Part shown: positions 7,804-16,265 of the stretch, one piece after another
Numbering within the stretch: the stretch's first letter is position 1
How the letters are laid out: every line of letters starts with the position of its first letter
Assembly: GCF_031998825.1 (NCBI RefSeq)
Contig: NZ_DAMACX010000019.1
Coordinates: 14,700 to 78,699, forward strand
Length of the DNA: 64,000 bases
Reading direction: 5' to 3'
Source: Pseudescherichia sp031998825
GTDB lineage: Bacteria; Pseudomonadota; Gammaproteobacteria; Enterobacterales; Enterobacteriaceae
Made by a program: the position numbers and the translations under genes
The notes under the pieces: generated by a model
The model's database searches: none
Told to the model about the DNA's origin: nothing
The model's input: only the letters and a program-made list of their open reading frames with translations

Positions 7804-9870
7804 ATGTCGAATACACCGATGGGCGATCTCGGACAGCAAGGGCTGTTTGACGTCACCCGCACGCTATTACAGCAGCCGGATCTCACCGCGCTGGCACAAG
7901 CCCTGAGCGGGCTGGTCAGGGAGGCGGCGCTGGCGGATCGTGCCGGAATTGTTCTCTGGCGGGCCGGAGATCGCCGGGCCTGCTACTACGCCTCTGGCCC
8001 CGACGGCAAGCCCGTCGAGTATGAGGATGAAACCGCCCTGGCCCACGGCCCGGTGCGGCGTATTCTCTCTCGCCCGCAGGCCCTGCACTGTCGCTACCAG
8101 GAATTTAGCGAGGCCTGGCCGCAGCTAGCGGAAAGCGATCTCTACCCCGCCTTTGGCTACTACGGGCTACTGCCGCTGGCGGCAGAGGGGCAGATCTTCG
8201 GCGGCTGCGAGTTTATCCGCCACGATGACAGGCCCTGGAGCCCGCAGGAGATGGAGCGCCTGCACACCTTCACCCAGATCGTCGGCGTGGTGGTGGAGCA
8301 GATCCAGAGCCGGGTCGACAGCGGCCCGGACTACGATCTGCTCTGCCGCGAGCGCGACAACTTTCGCATTCTGGTTGCCATAACCAATGCGGTGCTCTCC
8401 CGCCTCGATATGGACGAGCTGGTGGGCGAGATTGCCAAAGAGATCCACCGCTATTTTGACATTGACGCCATCAGCATCGTGCTGCGCAGCGGCCGCAAGG
8501 GCAAGCTGAATATCTACTCCACGCACTACCTTAACGAGCGTGCGCCTCTGCATGAGCAGAGCGAGGTCGATGAGACCGGCACCCTCTCCGAGCGGGTATT
8601 TAAGAGCAAAGAGATGCTGCTGCTCAACCTGCACGAGCGCGACCGGCTGGCTCCGTATGAGCGGCGGCTCTTTGAGACCTGGGGCAACCAGATCCAGACC
8701 CTGTGCCTGCTGCCGCTGATGTCCGGCGACAATCTGCTGGGCGTTTTGAAACTGGCCCAGTGTGAGGAGAAGGTCTTTACCACCGCGAACCTGCAGCTGC
8801 TGCGCCAGATTGCCGAGCGGGTGGCGATTGCCGTCGATAACGCCCTCGCCTATCAGGAGATCCAGCGTCTGAAGGAGCGGCTGGTGGATGAGAACCTCGC
8901 CCTGACCGAGCAGCTTAACAATGTCGAGAGCGAGTTCGGGGAGATCATCGGCCGCAGCGAGGCGATGTTCAGCGTGCTTAAGCAGGTGGAGATGGTGGCC
9001 CAGAGCAACAGCACGGTGCTGATCCTCGGCGAGACCGGCACCGGCAAAGAGCTGATTGCCCGGGCGATCCACAATCTCAGCGGACGCAACGCCCGACGAA
9101 TGGTCAAGATGAACTGCGCGGCAATGCCTGCGGGCCTGCTGGAGAGCGATCTCTTCGGTCACGAGCGCGGGGCTTTTACCGGCGCCAGCGCCCAGCGCAT
9201 CGGGCGCTTTGAGCTGGCAGATAAAAGCTCGCTCTTCCTGGATGAGGTAGGCGACATGCCGCTGGAGCTGCAGCCCAAGCTGCTGCGCGTGTTGCAGGAG
9301 CAGGAGTTCGAGCGCCTCGGCAGCAACAAGCTGATCCAGACCGACGTCAGGCTGATCGCCGCGACCAACCGGGATCTCAAACAGATGGTGCAGGATCGCG
9401 AGTTCCGCAGCGATCTCTACTACCGGCTCAACGTCTTCCCGATCCACATCCCGCCCCTGCGCGAGCGCCCGGAAGACATTCCGCTGCTGGTGAAAGCCTT
9501 CACCTTTAAAATTGCCCGGCGGCTGGGACGCAATATCGACAGCATTCCCGCCGAGACGCTGCGTACCCTCTCCAGCATGGAGTGGCCTGGCAACGTGCGC
9601 GAGCTGGAGAACGTGATAGAACGGGCGGTATTGCTGACGCGTGGCAGCGTGCTACAGCTCTCGCTGCCGGAGATTGCTGTTGCTCCCACCACGCCGGTGG
9701 CGATGGCTGCTGACGGTGAGGAGGAGTCTCAGCTGATCCTGCGGGTGCTGCGGGAGACCAACGGCGTTATCGCCGGGCCGAAAGGGGCCGCCCAGCGGCT
9801 GGGCCTGAAGCGCACCACCCTGCTCTCACGCATGAAAAGATTGGGAATTGATAAGAGTACGATCGTGTAG
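7804..9870 (+). CDS. fhlA: Formate hydrogenlyase transcriptional activator FhlA
   Basis: 688 residues from ATG 7804 (E. coli 692); a TTG at 7768 would add residues inside the upstream hairpin and is not family-like, whereas PMGDLGQQGLFDVTRTLLQQ from 7804 is. FhlA senses formate and activates sigma-54 promoters of hyc, hyp and fdhF. Two GAF-like sensory domains occupy about residues 20-350, followed by the AAA+ domain with GETGTGKE (Walker A), GAFTGA (sigma-54 contact) and a C-terminal Fis-type helix-turn-helix near residues 655-685 (GPKGAAQRLGLKRTTLLSRM). Its TAG stop lies inside the first REP unit. Confidence 0.96.
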   Translation: MSNTPMGDLGQQGLFDVTRTLLQQPDLTALAQALSGLVREAALADRAGIVLWRAGDRRACYYASGPDGKPVEYEDETALAHGPVRRILSRPQALHCRYQEFSEAWPQLAESDLYPAFGYYGLLPLAAEGQIFGGCEFIRHDDRPWSPQEMERLHTFTQIVGVVVEQIQSRVDSGPDYDLLCRERDNFRILVAITNAVLSRLDMDELVGEIAKEIHRYFDIDAISIVLRSGRKGKLNIYSTHYLNERAPLHEQSEVDETGTLSERVFKSKEMLLLNLHERDRLAPYERRLFETWGNQIQTLCLLPLMSGDNLLGVLKLAQCEEKVFTTANLQLLRQIAERVAIAVDNALAYQEIQRLKERLVDENLALTEQLNNVESEFGEIIGRSEAMFSVLKQVEMVAQSNSTVLILGETGTGKELIARAIHNLSGRNARRMVKMNCAAMPAGLLESDLFGHERGAFTGASAQRIGRFELADKSSLFLDEVGDMPLELQPKLLRVLQEQEFERLGSNKLIQTDVRLIAATNRDLKQMVQDREFRSDLYYRLNVFPIHIPPLRERPEDIPLLVKAFTFKIARRLGRNIDSIPAETLRTLSSMEWPGNVRELENVIERAVLLTRGSVLQLSLPEIAVAPTTPVAMAADGEEESQLILRVLRETNGVIAGPKGAAQRLGLKRTTLLSRMKRLGIDKSTIV

Positions 9871-10246
9871 GTCGGGTAAGGCGAAGCCGCCACCCGGCGT
9901 AACGATGCCGACATAACGCCCGGCGGCGCGGCGCTTGCCGGGCCTACAAATTACACCGTGCTTACTGTAGGTCGAGTAAGGCGAAGCCGCCACCCGACAT
10001 GACGATGCCAACATAACGCCCGGCGGCGCGCGCTTGCCGGGCCTACAAATTACGCCGTGCTTACTGTAGGTCGGGTAAGGCGAAGCCGCCACCCGGCATA
10101 ACGATGCCGACATAACGCCAGGCGGCGCGGCGCTTGCCGGGCCTACAAATTAACCGTGCTTACTGTAGGTCGAGTAAGGCGAAGCCGCCACCCGACATGA
10201 CGATGCCAACATAACGCCCGGCGGCGCGGCGCTTACCGGCCTTACA
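9866..10246. repeat. Four-unit REP/BIME array after fhlA
   Basis: Four tandem units begin at 9866, 9966, 10065 and 10164 (period 99-100). Each unit is a pair of facing GC-rich REP elements, starting TGTAGGTCGGGTAAGGCGAA or the GAG variant and ending CTTGCCGGGCCTAC. Units 1 and 3 share one set of variants (GTCGGG, GATGCCGAC) and units 2 and 4 another (GTCGAG, GATGCCAAC), so the array looks like a duplicated dimer. The fourth unit ends degenerate. Confidence 0.92.
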
Positions 10247-10265
10247 GGCGCGTGCACCGGCAATA

Positions 10266-10610
10266 TTATTTTTTACGCTGATACTTCTCCGGTAACGGCG
10301 GCACCGGGCGCCTGTCGTCAATCAGATGGCGCACGGTGAGGATCGGGTGGTGCCACAGCATACGCGATCCGGCCCAACGCATAATCTGCTTCATCTCTTC
10401 CCGCTTCGCCGGCTGGTAGCAGTGCACCGGACACTGCTTGCAGGCCGGTTTCTCTTCGCCGAATACGCACTTATCCAGCCGTTTTTCCGCATAGACAAAG
10501 AGCGCCTCATAGTGTCCCTCTTCCGTAGATGCCTTAGGCGCACCGCGCTGATAGAGGGCAATCATTCTGCGGATAGTGAGTTTTTCACGGGCGATGCGAG
10601 GGCCAGCCAT
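10266..10610 (-). CDS. ygbA: YgbA-family protein (nitrous oxide-stimulated promoter family)
   Basis: 114 residues. Related to E. coli YgbA, which sits at the same place next to fhlA and belongs to the NsrR nitric-oxide regulon. A cysteine cluster CVFGEEKPACKQCPVHCY (about residues 48-65) suggests metal or Fe-S binding, and MRWAGSRMLWHHPILTVRHLIDD (about residues 77-99) is the conserved C-terminal block. Biochemical function is not established. The upstream region has a possible NsrR half-site and a hairpin over the ribosome binding site. Confidence 0.85.
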   Translation of the reverse strand: MAGPRIAREKLTIRRMIALYQRGAPKASTEEGHYEALFVYAEKRLDKCVFGEEKPACKQCPVHCYQPAKREEMKQIMRWAGSRMLWHHPILTVRHLIDDRRPVPPLPEKYQRKK

Positions 10611-10655
10611 AGGAGACGCTCCTGGATGGGAAAAGAGGTATTCATATTACATCTT
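10611..10655 (-). promoter_or_regulatory. ygbA leader: RBS hairpin and possible NsrR site
   Basis: On the minus strand AGGAGCGTCTCCT (10611-10623) is a perfect small dyad whose left arm is the ribosome binding site and whose right arm abuts the ATG. At 10640-10655 AAGATGTAATATGAAT resembles the AAGATGYAYTT half-site of NsrR; TAATAT within it could be a -10 element. NsrR control of ygbA is known in E. coli; here it is inferred from a partial match. Confidence 0.4.
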
Positions 10656-10748
10656 CTTTAATAGCCGCTCAAAGAGTTCAGATTGTTCTGCCCTGCAGAG
10701 TTAAAAACGTCGACTATACTCAAACTTCATCACAACAAAGGAGGATGT

Positions 10749-10985
10749 ATGGTTAATAAAAGTGAAATCCGTGAACACGCTCAGGTTATTGCCAGCTGTG
10801 GTACCCACGTTGGCACCGTTGACCACCTCGAAGGCGAAGACAAAATCAAACTGGCAAAAAGTGATTCGGCTTCCGGCGGTGTGCACCACTATATCCCTCT
10901 AAGCTGGGTTGAAAAAGTTGACGGTAACAACGTGGTTCTCAACAAGAACTCGGAAGAGGTAAAATCTTCCTGGCAGACCGCGTAA
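10749..10985 (+). CDS. DUF2171 family small protein
   Basis: 78 residues from ATG 10749, preceded by a near-perfect AAAGGAGG ribosome binding site (10738-10744); upstream in-frame starts lack one. The sequence MVNKSEIREHAQVIASCGTHVGTVDHLEGEDKIKL... has the beta-barrel pattern of DUF2171 (PRC-barrel-like), a family of small soluble proteins often induced in stress or stationary phase. No catalytic motif is seen. It is a single-gene unit with its own terminator. Confidence 0.8.
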   Translation: MVNKSEIREHAQVIASCGTHVGTVDHLEGEDKIKLAKSDSASGGVHHYIPLSWVEKVDGNNVVLNKNSEEVKSSWQTA

Positions 10986-10995
10986 CTGCAGTTTC

Positions 10996-11028
10996 CGCGC
11001 CGTTCGGGTCTCTGGCCTGAGCGGCGCG
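10996..11028 (+). terminator. Terminator-like hairpin after the DUF2171 gene
   Basis: Thirteen-base stem (10996-11008 with 11016-11028, with two G-T pairs) around a seven-base loop, followed by a pyrimidine-rich stretch with six T at 11044-11049. The T tract is displaced about 15 bases from the stem, so intrinsic termination is likely but not textbook. Confidence 0.5.
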
Positions 11029-11219
11029 CTCTACTCCTCTCTCTTTTTTACTCGCCCAAAACACCCTCTCTTATCAACCACCTGTTTTTAAAAGATAAAC
11101 AGAACCCCTTTTTTTTGTGACGAAACTTTACAAATAAAGGATAATTTGAGAAAAGTATTAGTCAGCCCGCGCATTACGCGGCATAGTAATGAGCAAAAGC
11201 GCCGGGGTGAGGATAGAGA

Positions 11220-12491
11220 ATGTTTTCTTTTGTCGCCAGACAGGCGATTTTTGATGAAAATTTGCAGACGTTTGGCTACGAGCTCCTATTCCGGGACAGT
11301 ATGGCTAACCGTTTCCCCAACGTTTCTCCTGAACATGCCACCGCCCAGCTCATTGAAGAGCAGTTTTTTGGCGCACCCACCGGCAGCCAAAAGGATGCAG
11401 GTACGGTCTTTGTTAACTTTCCCTATGAACTGCTGCTCCAGGGGCTGGCTGAAACCCTGCCTAAAGACCGGGTGGTCATTGAGATCCTTGAAACCGCCGA
11501 GCCGACCGGCGCCCTGCTGGCCGCCATCAAGCGGCTGCACCAGCAGGGGTTTCGCGTCGCGCTGGATGATTTTTCCCTTAGCAGCGACTGGGATACCTTT
11601 ATTCCCTACATCAGCATTATCAAATTCGATATTCGAGAAAACAGCTGGCCGCAAATCCAGGACTACCTGCTGTGCCGTGAGGAGCTGCTGAAAAACACCC
11701 TGCTGCTGGCGGAAAAAATCGAAACCTTCGACGAGTACGAGCTATTTAAAAACGCTGGCTTTACCCTCTTTCAGGGCTATTTCTTTAGCAAGCCGGTGGT
11801 CTATAAAAGCAATAAGCTGGTGCAGAACCACATTGTCTCCCTGAACCTGATTCAGGAGGTGAATTCCGACGCGCCCAATTTGCAGCGTATTGAGGATCTG
11901 CTCAAGCACGATGTTGCCCTCTCCTATAAGGTAATGCGCTACGCGCAGAATATTCTCTATAACACCCGGGGAATTGAGGGAACGCGCAGCCATTCCCTGA
12001 AGGATATTGTGGTTTACCTGGGAGCGAAAGAGCTACGCCGCTTTGTGCTGGTCACCTGCTTAAGCTCGATTAATAACGTTAAAACCAATGAAACCTACTA
12101 TCAAAGCCTGATCCGCGCCAAGTTTTGTGAACTGGCCGCCTCCCGCCTGCGCGGCAGAGTCTCGGCCAACGATGCTTTTATGGTGGGGCTGTTCTCACTG
12201 CTGGGTGCCGTGTTTGAGGTCCCGCTGGAGGAGCTTATCGGCCAGGTGGTGATCTCCCAGGATGTCCGTATGGCCCTGCAACAGCACCGGGGTCTGCTGC
12301 ACCAGTTTGTTTGTCTGGTGGAGCTGTACGAGCAGCGGAAGTGGGAGGAGGCCAGCCAGCAGGCCTATCGGCTGGGGCTGACCCGCGGGATGGTGGCTGA
12401 GATGATGTCCTCAGCCACCCAGTGGGCCGACGAGATGCCGGTCAACGCCCCACTGAAGGCCAGCCCGCCGAAGCGCGTTCGCGTCCGCTAA
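11220..12491 (+). CDS. EAL-HDOD domain signalling protein
   Basis: 423 residues. The N-terminal EAL-like domain (about 1-200) is of the YuxH type: GYELLFRDS stands where GxEALLR is expected, and ALDDFSLSSDWD replaces the ALDDFGTG loop, while IKFDIR is retained. Catalytic hydrolysis of c-di-GMP is therefore doubtful. The C-terminal half (about 205-395) is an HDOD domain with DVALSYKVMRYAQN, SLKDIVVYLGAKELRRF and NDAFMVGLFSLLGAVFE. Likely a signalling adaptor. Good GGGTGAGG ribosome binding site. The last four bases overlap the end of the convergent carboxylase gene, and no terminator is visible between them. Confidence 0.85.
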   Translation: MFSFVARQAIFDENLQTFGYELLFRDSMANRFPNVSPEHATAQLIEEQFFGAPTGSQKDAGTVFVNFPYELLLQGLAETLPKDRVVIEILETAEPTGALLAAIKRLHQQGFRVALDDFSLSSDWDTFIPYISIIKFDIRENSWPQIQDYLLCREELLKNTLLLAEKIETFDEYELFKNAGFTLFQGYFFSKPVVYKSNKLVQNHIVSLNLIQEVNSDAPNLQRIEDLLKHDVALSYKVMRYAQNILYNTRGIEGTRSHSLKDIVVYLGAKELRRFVLVTCLSSINNVKTNETYYQSLIRAKFCELAASRLRGRVSANDAFMVGLFSLLGAVFEVPLEELIGQVVISQDVRMALQQHRGLLHQFVCLVELYEQRKWEEASQQAYRLGLTRGMVAEMMSSATQWADEMPVNAPLKASPPKRVRVR

Positions 12492-15400
12492 GCGATGGCG
12501 CGCTCGGCGTTAACCACCGCCACGCACTGCCCGGCCCGCACCGATGAACCCGGCTGCACACGAACCTGATCTACTACACCATCGCAGGTAGCCCGCAGCG
12601 GGATCTCCATCTTCATCGACTCGAGGATCACCATCACATCCCCCTCTTTTACCCTGTCGCCCGGCTTGACCAGCACCTGCCAGAGGTTACCGGCGATGGG
12701 GCTATCGATTCCGCGCTGCCCAGCCTGCAATGGGGCATCGTCACCCACCTCCGGCATAGCGTCATTGCTGTCAAAGTGCGCCTGGCCGGAGGCTACCCAG
12801 CGCTCTCTTTCAGCATTAAACGCCGCCTGCTGATGGCTACGGAAGGCCTCAATGCTGGTCGCCTCCTCGGCCAGAAACTGCTGGTACTCCGCCAGCCGCA
12901 GCGTGCTCTGCTCAATGCGCAGCGGATAGCGCCCGAGCGGGAAGTCGCGGCGAATGGTTAGCAGCTCCTCGGCAGAAACCGGATAGAAACGGATCTGATC
13001 GAAGAAGCGCAGCAGCCACGGCTTGCCGCCAAAATCCTCGACCTCATGATAGCGATTCCACATCTGCAGCGTGCGTCCGACGAACTGATACCCGCCCGGC
13101 CCCTCCATGCCGTAGACGCAGAGATACGCCCCGCCGATCCCGACCGAGTTCTCCGCCGTCCAGGTGCGCGCCGGGTTATATTTGGTGGTCACCAGCCGGT
13201 GACGCGGATCGAGCGGCGTCGCCACCGGCGCACCGAGATAGACATCCCCCAGGCCCATCACCAGATAGCTGGCGTCAAACACCGTGCGGTAGACCTCGTC
13301 AATGTTGTCGAGATCGTTGATGCGGCGGATAAACTCCAGATTGCTTGGACACCAGGGCGCATCCCGGCGCACGGTGGTCATGTACTTGTCGATGGCTTTC
13401 TGGCAGGCCGGATCGTCCCACGACAGCGGCAGCCAGACCACACGCGACGGCACCTGCAGATCCTCCTGCTGGCATACCGAGTGCCACACGCCGCGCACGA
13501 TCTCCAGCAGGCGCGTCAGGTTCAGCGCCTCCGGCTGATAGTGAACCTGTAGCGAGCGGATGCCCGGCGTCAGGTCAATCACCCCGTCGAGGGCCAACGC
13601 CTCCAGGGCCTGCATCAGGGCGTGACCGCGAAAGCGCAGAACCAGATCCAGCTCGGCGTCGCCAATCTCCAGCAGCAGATGGGTATCGCCAGAGAGGCGT
13701 GCCACCAGCCGCTTGTCCGCCGTCCCGGTCTCCATCACCACCGGGGTGGTGAGCGGCTGCGTATGCCAGTTGATCGCCACCGGTTGCAGGCTCGCCAGCT
13801 CCTGGCTGCGCCCCTGCGCCAGCAGGCGGGCGGTGTCGATATCTACCGGCACAAAGCGCACCCGATCCCCGGCGTTAAGCTGGCCGAGCTGCCAGAGATC
13901 CGCCTCGATCACCGTCACCGGGCAGACAAAGCCGCCGAGGCTCGGGCCGTCCGGACCGAGGATCACCGGCATATCGCCGGTAAAGTCCACCGCGCCGACG
14001 GCGTAGGGATTGTCATGAATATTCGAGGGATGCAGCCCCGCCTCGCCGCCGCTGTCCCGCGCCCACTCCGGTTTCGGGCCAATCAGGCGTACGCCGGTGC
14101 GGCTGGAGTTAAAGTGCACCTCCCACTCGGTGGCAAAAAAGGTCGGGATCCACTCCGGCGTAAAGTACTCCGGCGCACCGTGCGGGCCGTAGATCACCCG
14201 CAGCTCGCGCACCGCCCCGAGAGTAGTGTGCAGCGCCGCAGGCAGAGCCGCGCCGCAGCTGGCATCGGTTAACGGTGTAAGGTGCAGCACGTCCCCGGTA
14301 CGCAGGGCGCGCCCGGCGTGGCCGCCAAACTGGCCGAGGGTAAAAGTGCTCTTGCTGCCCAGATAGCCCGGCACGTCGAGGCCGCCACGCAGGCAGAGGT
14401 AGCTACGCACGCCCGCCTCCAGGGTATCTCCCAGGGTTAGCGTCGTGCCAGCACGAATGAAGAAAGTACAGTTCATTGCCTGCGGCTGGCCGTCCAGTTC
14501 GACGCTTATCGCCGCGCCGGTGATGACCGCCACCGCATCGGTATTAAATTTCAGGGTCGGGCCGCTGACGGTGATCTCCAGCCCTGCCGCATCGTCGGCG
14601 TTGCCCAGCAGACGGTTGCCAAGGCGCAGGGCGCGATCGTCCATCGGCCCGGATGGCGGCACGCCTACCGCCCAGTAGCCCTGCCGTCCCGGATAGTCCT
14701 GAACCGTGGTCTGCGTCCCGGCGCTGATGACCTCCAGCGTTGCCGCCTGGTAGCTCAGATTTTCCAGACAGCGGGTCCACGGCTGGCCGCTGGCAAAGGG
14801 GGCGTCGCGCAAAATCTGCCGCAGGTACTGGCGGTTGGTCTCTACGCCATAAAGGCGGGTTTCGTCCAGGGCGTGATCCAGCCGATCAATCGCCTCGTCG
14901 CGGGTGTCAGCATAGGTAATGATCTTTGCCAGCAGAGGATCGAAGAACGGCGGCACCTCACAGCCGGACTCTACCCAGCTATCGATCCGCAGCGTGGTAC
15001 GATCCTGCTCCGGGAAGCTAACGTTGGTCAGCAGGCCCGGCGAGGGCTGAAACTGGCGGCCCGGATCCTCGGCGTAGACGCGGGCCTGGATCGCATGGCC
15101 GCGCGGGCTCAAGTCTGCGGCGATCCCCGCCAGCGGCGGCAGATCGCCGGCGGCCAGAGCGATCATCATCTGGACCAGATCCACGCCCCATACCTGCTCG
15201 GTGACGCCATGCTCGACCTGTAACCGGGTGTTCACCTCCAGGAAGTAGAACTGCTGCGCGCTGCTGTCGTAAACAAACTCCACCGTGCCGGCGCTGCGGT
15301 AGTTCACCGCCTTGCCCAGTTCGATAGCCGCCAGGCAGAGCGCCTCGGCCATCCCCTCAGGCAGCGCCGTAGCGGGGGTCTCCTCCAGCACCTTCTGGTT

Positions 15401-16099
15401 ACGCCGCTGCACCGAACAGTCGCGCACGCCGAGGGCGATCACCTCTCCTTTACCGTCGCCAAAAATCTGCACTTCAAGGTGACGAGCGCGCTCGATGTAC
15501 TTCTCGATAAAGACGCCCGCATCGCTGAAGTTGTTTTTCCCCAGCCGCTGCACCGCGTCGAAGGCCTCCGCCAGCTCCGCCGGGCTGTAGCAGACGCGCA
15601 TCCCGATCCCGCCGCCGCCCGCCGTGCTCTTGAGCATCACCGGATAGCCGACGCTATCTGCTGCGGCCAGCGCTTCATCGACGTCGGCCAGCAGCTCTGT
15701 ACCCTCCAGCAGCGGCACGCCGTGGCTTTTCGCCAGCGCACGGGCGGTGTGTTTCAGGCCAAAAATACGCAGCTGCTCAGGGGTGGGGCCCACGAAGGCG
15801 ATCCCGGCGGCTTCGCACGCTTCGGCGAAAGCGGCGTTTTCAGAGAGGAAGCCGTAGCCGGGATGGATGGCCTGCGCCCCGCTCTCCCGGGCGGCGGCGA
15901 GGATCTTATCCACCTGTAAATAGGTTTGCGCCGCCGGACCTTCGCCCAGGCTAATCGCCTCGTCGGCTTCACGAATATGCAGGCTGCTGGCGTCGGATTC
16001 TGACCAGACAGCAACCCCTTTGACGTTCATGTCCCGCAGGGTGCGCAGAATACGGCAGGCGATGGCACCCCGGTTAGCGATAAGTAATTTTGTAAACAT
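12488..16099 (-). CDS. uca: Biotin-dependent urea/guanidine carboxylase
   Basis: 1203 residues, the length of stand-alone urea carboxylase. Domain order: biotin carboxylase (1-450, with MLKSTAGGGGIGMRV ATP-grasp loop and EVNTRLQVEHGVTE), KipA/AHS2 carboxyltransferase half (about 470-760, TTVQDYPGRQGYWAVGVPPSG), KipI/AHS1 half (about 800-1060, GPGGYQFVGRTLQMWN), and a C-terminal biotinyl domain with ESMKME (biotin lysine K1163). Annotated relatives are urea carboxylases, but members encoded after a guanidine-I riboswitch with the two DUF1989 proteins have been shown to carboxylate guanidine; the context here fits that. No allophanate hydrolase domain is fused and none is encoded next to it. 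Confidence 0.92.
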   Translation of the reverse strand: MFTKLLIANRGAIACRILRTLRDMNVKGVAVWSESDASSLHIREADEAISLGEGPAAQTYLQVDKILAAARESGAQAIHPGYGFLSENAAFAEACEAAGIAFVGPTPEQLRIFGLKHTARALAKSHGVPLLEGTELLADVDEALAAADSVGYPVMLKSTAGGGGIGMRVCYSPAELAEAFDAVQRLGKNNFSDAGVFIEKYIERARHLEVQIFGDGKGEVIALGVRDCSVQRRNQKVLEETPATALPEGMAEALCLAAIELGKAVNYRSAGTVEFVYDSSAQQFYFLEVNTRLQVEHGVTEQVWGVDLVQMMIALAAGDLPPLAGIAADLSPRGHAIQARVYAEDPGRQFQPSPGLLTNVSFPEQDRTTLRIDSWVESGCEVPPFFDPLLAKIITYADTRDEAIDRLDHALDETRLYGVETNRQYLRQILRDAPFASGQPWTRCLENLSYQAATLEVISAGTQTTVQDYPGRQGYWAVGVPPSGPMDDRALRLGNRLLGNADDAAGLEITVSGPTLKFNTDAVAVITGAAISVELDGQPQAMNCTFFIRAGTTLTLGDTLEAGVRSYLCLRGGLDVPGYLGSKSTFTLGQFGGHAGRALRTGDVLHLTPLTDASCGAALPAALHTTLGAVRELRVIYGPHGAPEYFTPEWIPTFFATEWEVHFNSSRTGVRLIGPKPEWARDSGGEAGLHPSNIHDNPYAVGAVDFTGDMPVILGPDGPSLGGFVCPVTVIEADLWQLGQLNAGDRVRFVPVDIDTARLLAQGRSQELASLQPVAINWHTQPLTTPVVMETGTADKRLVARLSGDTHLLLEIGDAELDLVLRFRGHALMQALEALALDGVIDLTPGIRSLQVHYQPEALNLTRLLEIVRGVWHSVCQQEDLQVPSRVVWLPLSWDDPACQKAIDKYMTTVRRDAPWCPSNLEFIRRINDLDNIDEVYRTVFDASYLVMGLGDVYLGAPVATPLDPRHRLVTTKYNPARTWTAENSVGIGGAYLCVYGMEGPGGYQFVGRTLQMWNRYHEVEDFGGKPWLLRFFDQIRFYPVSAEELLTIRRDFPLGRYPLRIEQSTLRLAEYQQFLAEEATSIEAFRSHQQAAFNAERERWVASGQAHFDSNDAMPEVGDDAPLQAGQRGIDSPIAGNLWQVLVKPGDRVKEGDVMVILESMKMEIPLRATCDGVVDQVRVQPGSSVRAGQCVAVVNAERAIA

Positions 16100-16175
16100 G
16101 ATCCAGACCCGAACCGTGGCGGGTCGTCCCGCCGGGAATAATCTCGCCGCCTGGTCGTCCAGGGGGAAAAGGCTG

Positions 16176-16265
16176 TTACTGCTGCGGCTTATTGTCCAGC
16201 GTCAGGCGGTTGGCCCGCACCGCAAACAGGCGGTAGATGGCGAGGCGCAGGCGGCTCAGTTCCAT
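16176..16265 (-). CDS. Possible 29-residue coupled small ORF in the guanidine operon
   Basis: An ATG overlapping the end of the upstream DUF1989 gene (stop at 16256) opens a 29-codon frame, MELSRLRLAIYRLFAVRANR..., ending TAA at 16176. It fills half of the otherwise unusual 156-base gap in this tightly packed operon. It is basic and could form an amphipathic helix. No separate ribosome binding site was identified beyond coupling to the upstream stop. It may be no more than chance or a remnant. Confidence 0.3.
   Translation of the reverse strand: MELSRLRLAIYRLFAVRANRLTLDNKPQQ

Noticed and set aside
8167..9447. 426-codon minus-strand frame opposite fhlA
   Set aside because: Shadow of fhlA, rich in low-complexity His/Leu/Gln, without family features.
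9866..10246. CRISPR array
   Set aside because: Units are about 100 bases and nearly identical throughout, with no unique spacers; each is a REP pair.
11120..11170. Sigma-70 promoter for the EAL-HDOD gene
   Set aside because: TTTACA and TAATTT are present but with too short a spacer to call.
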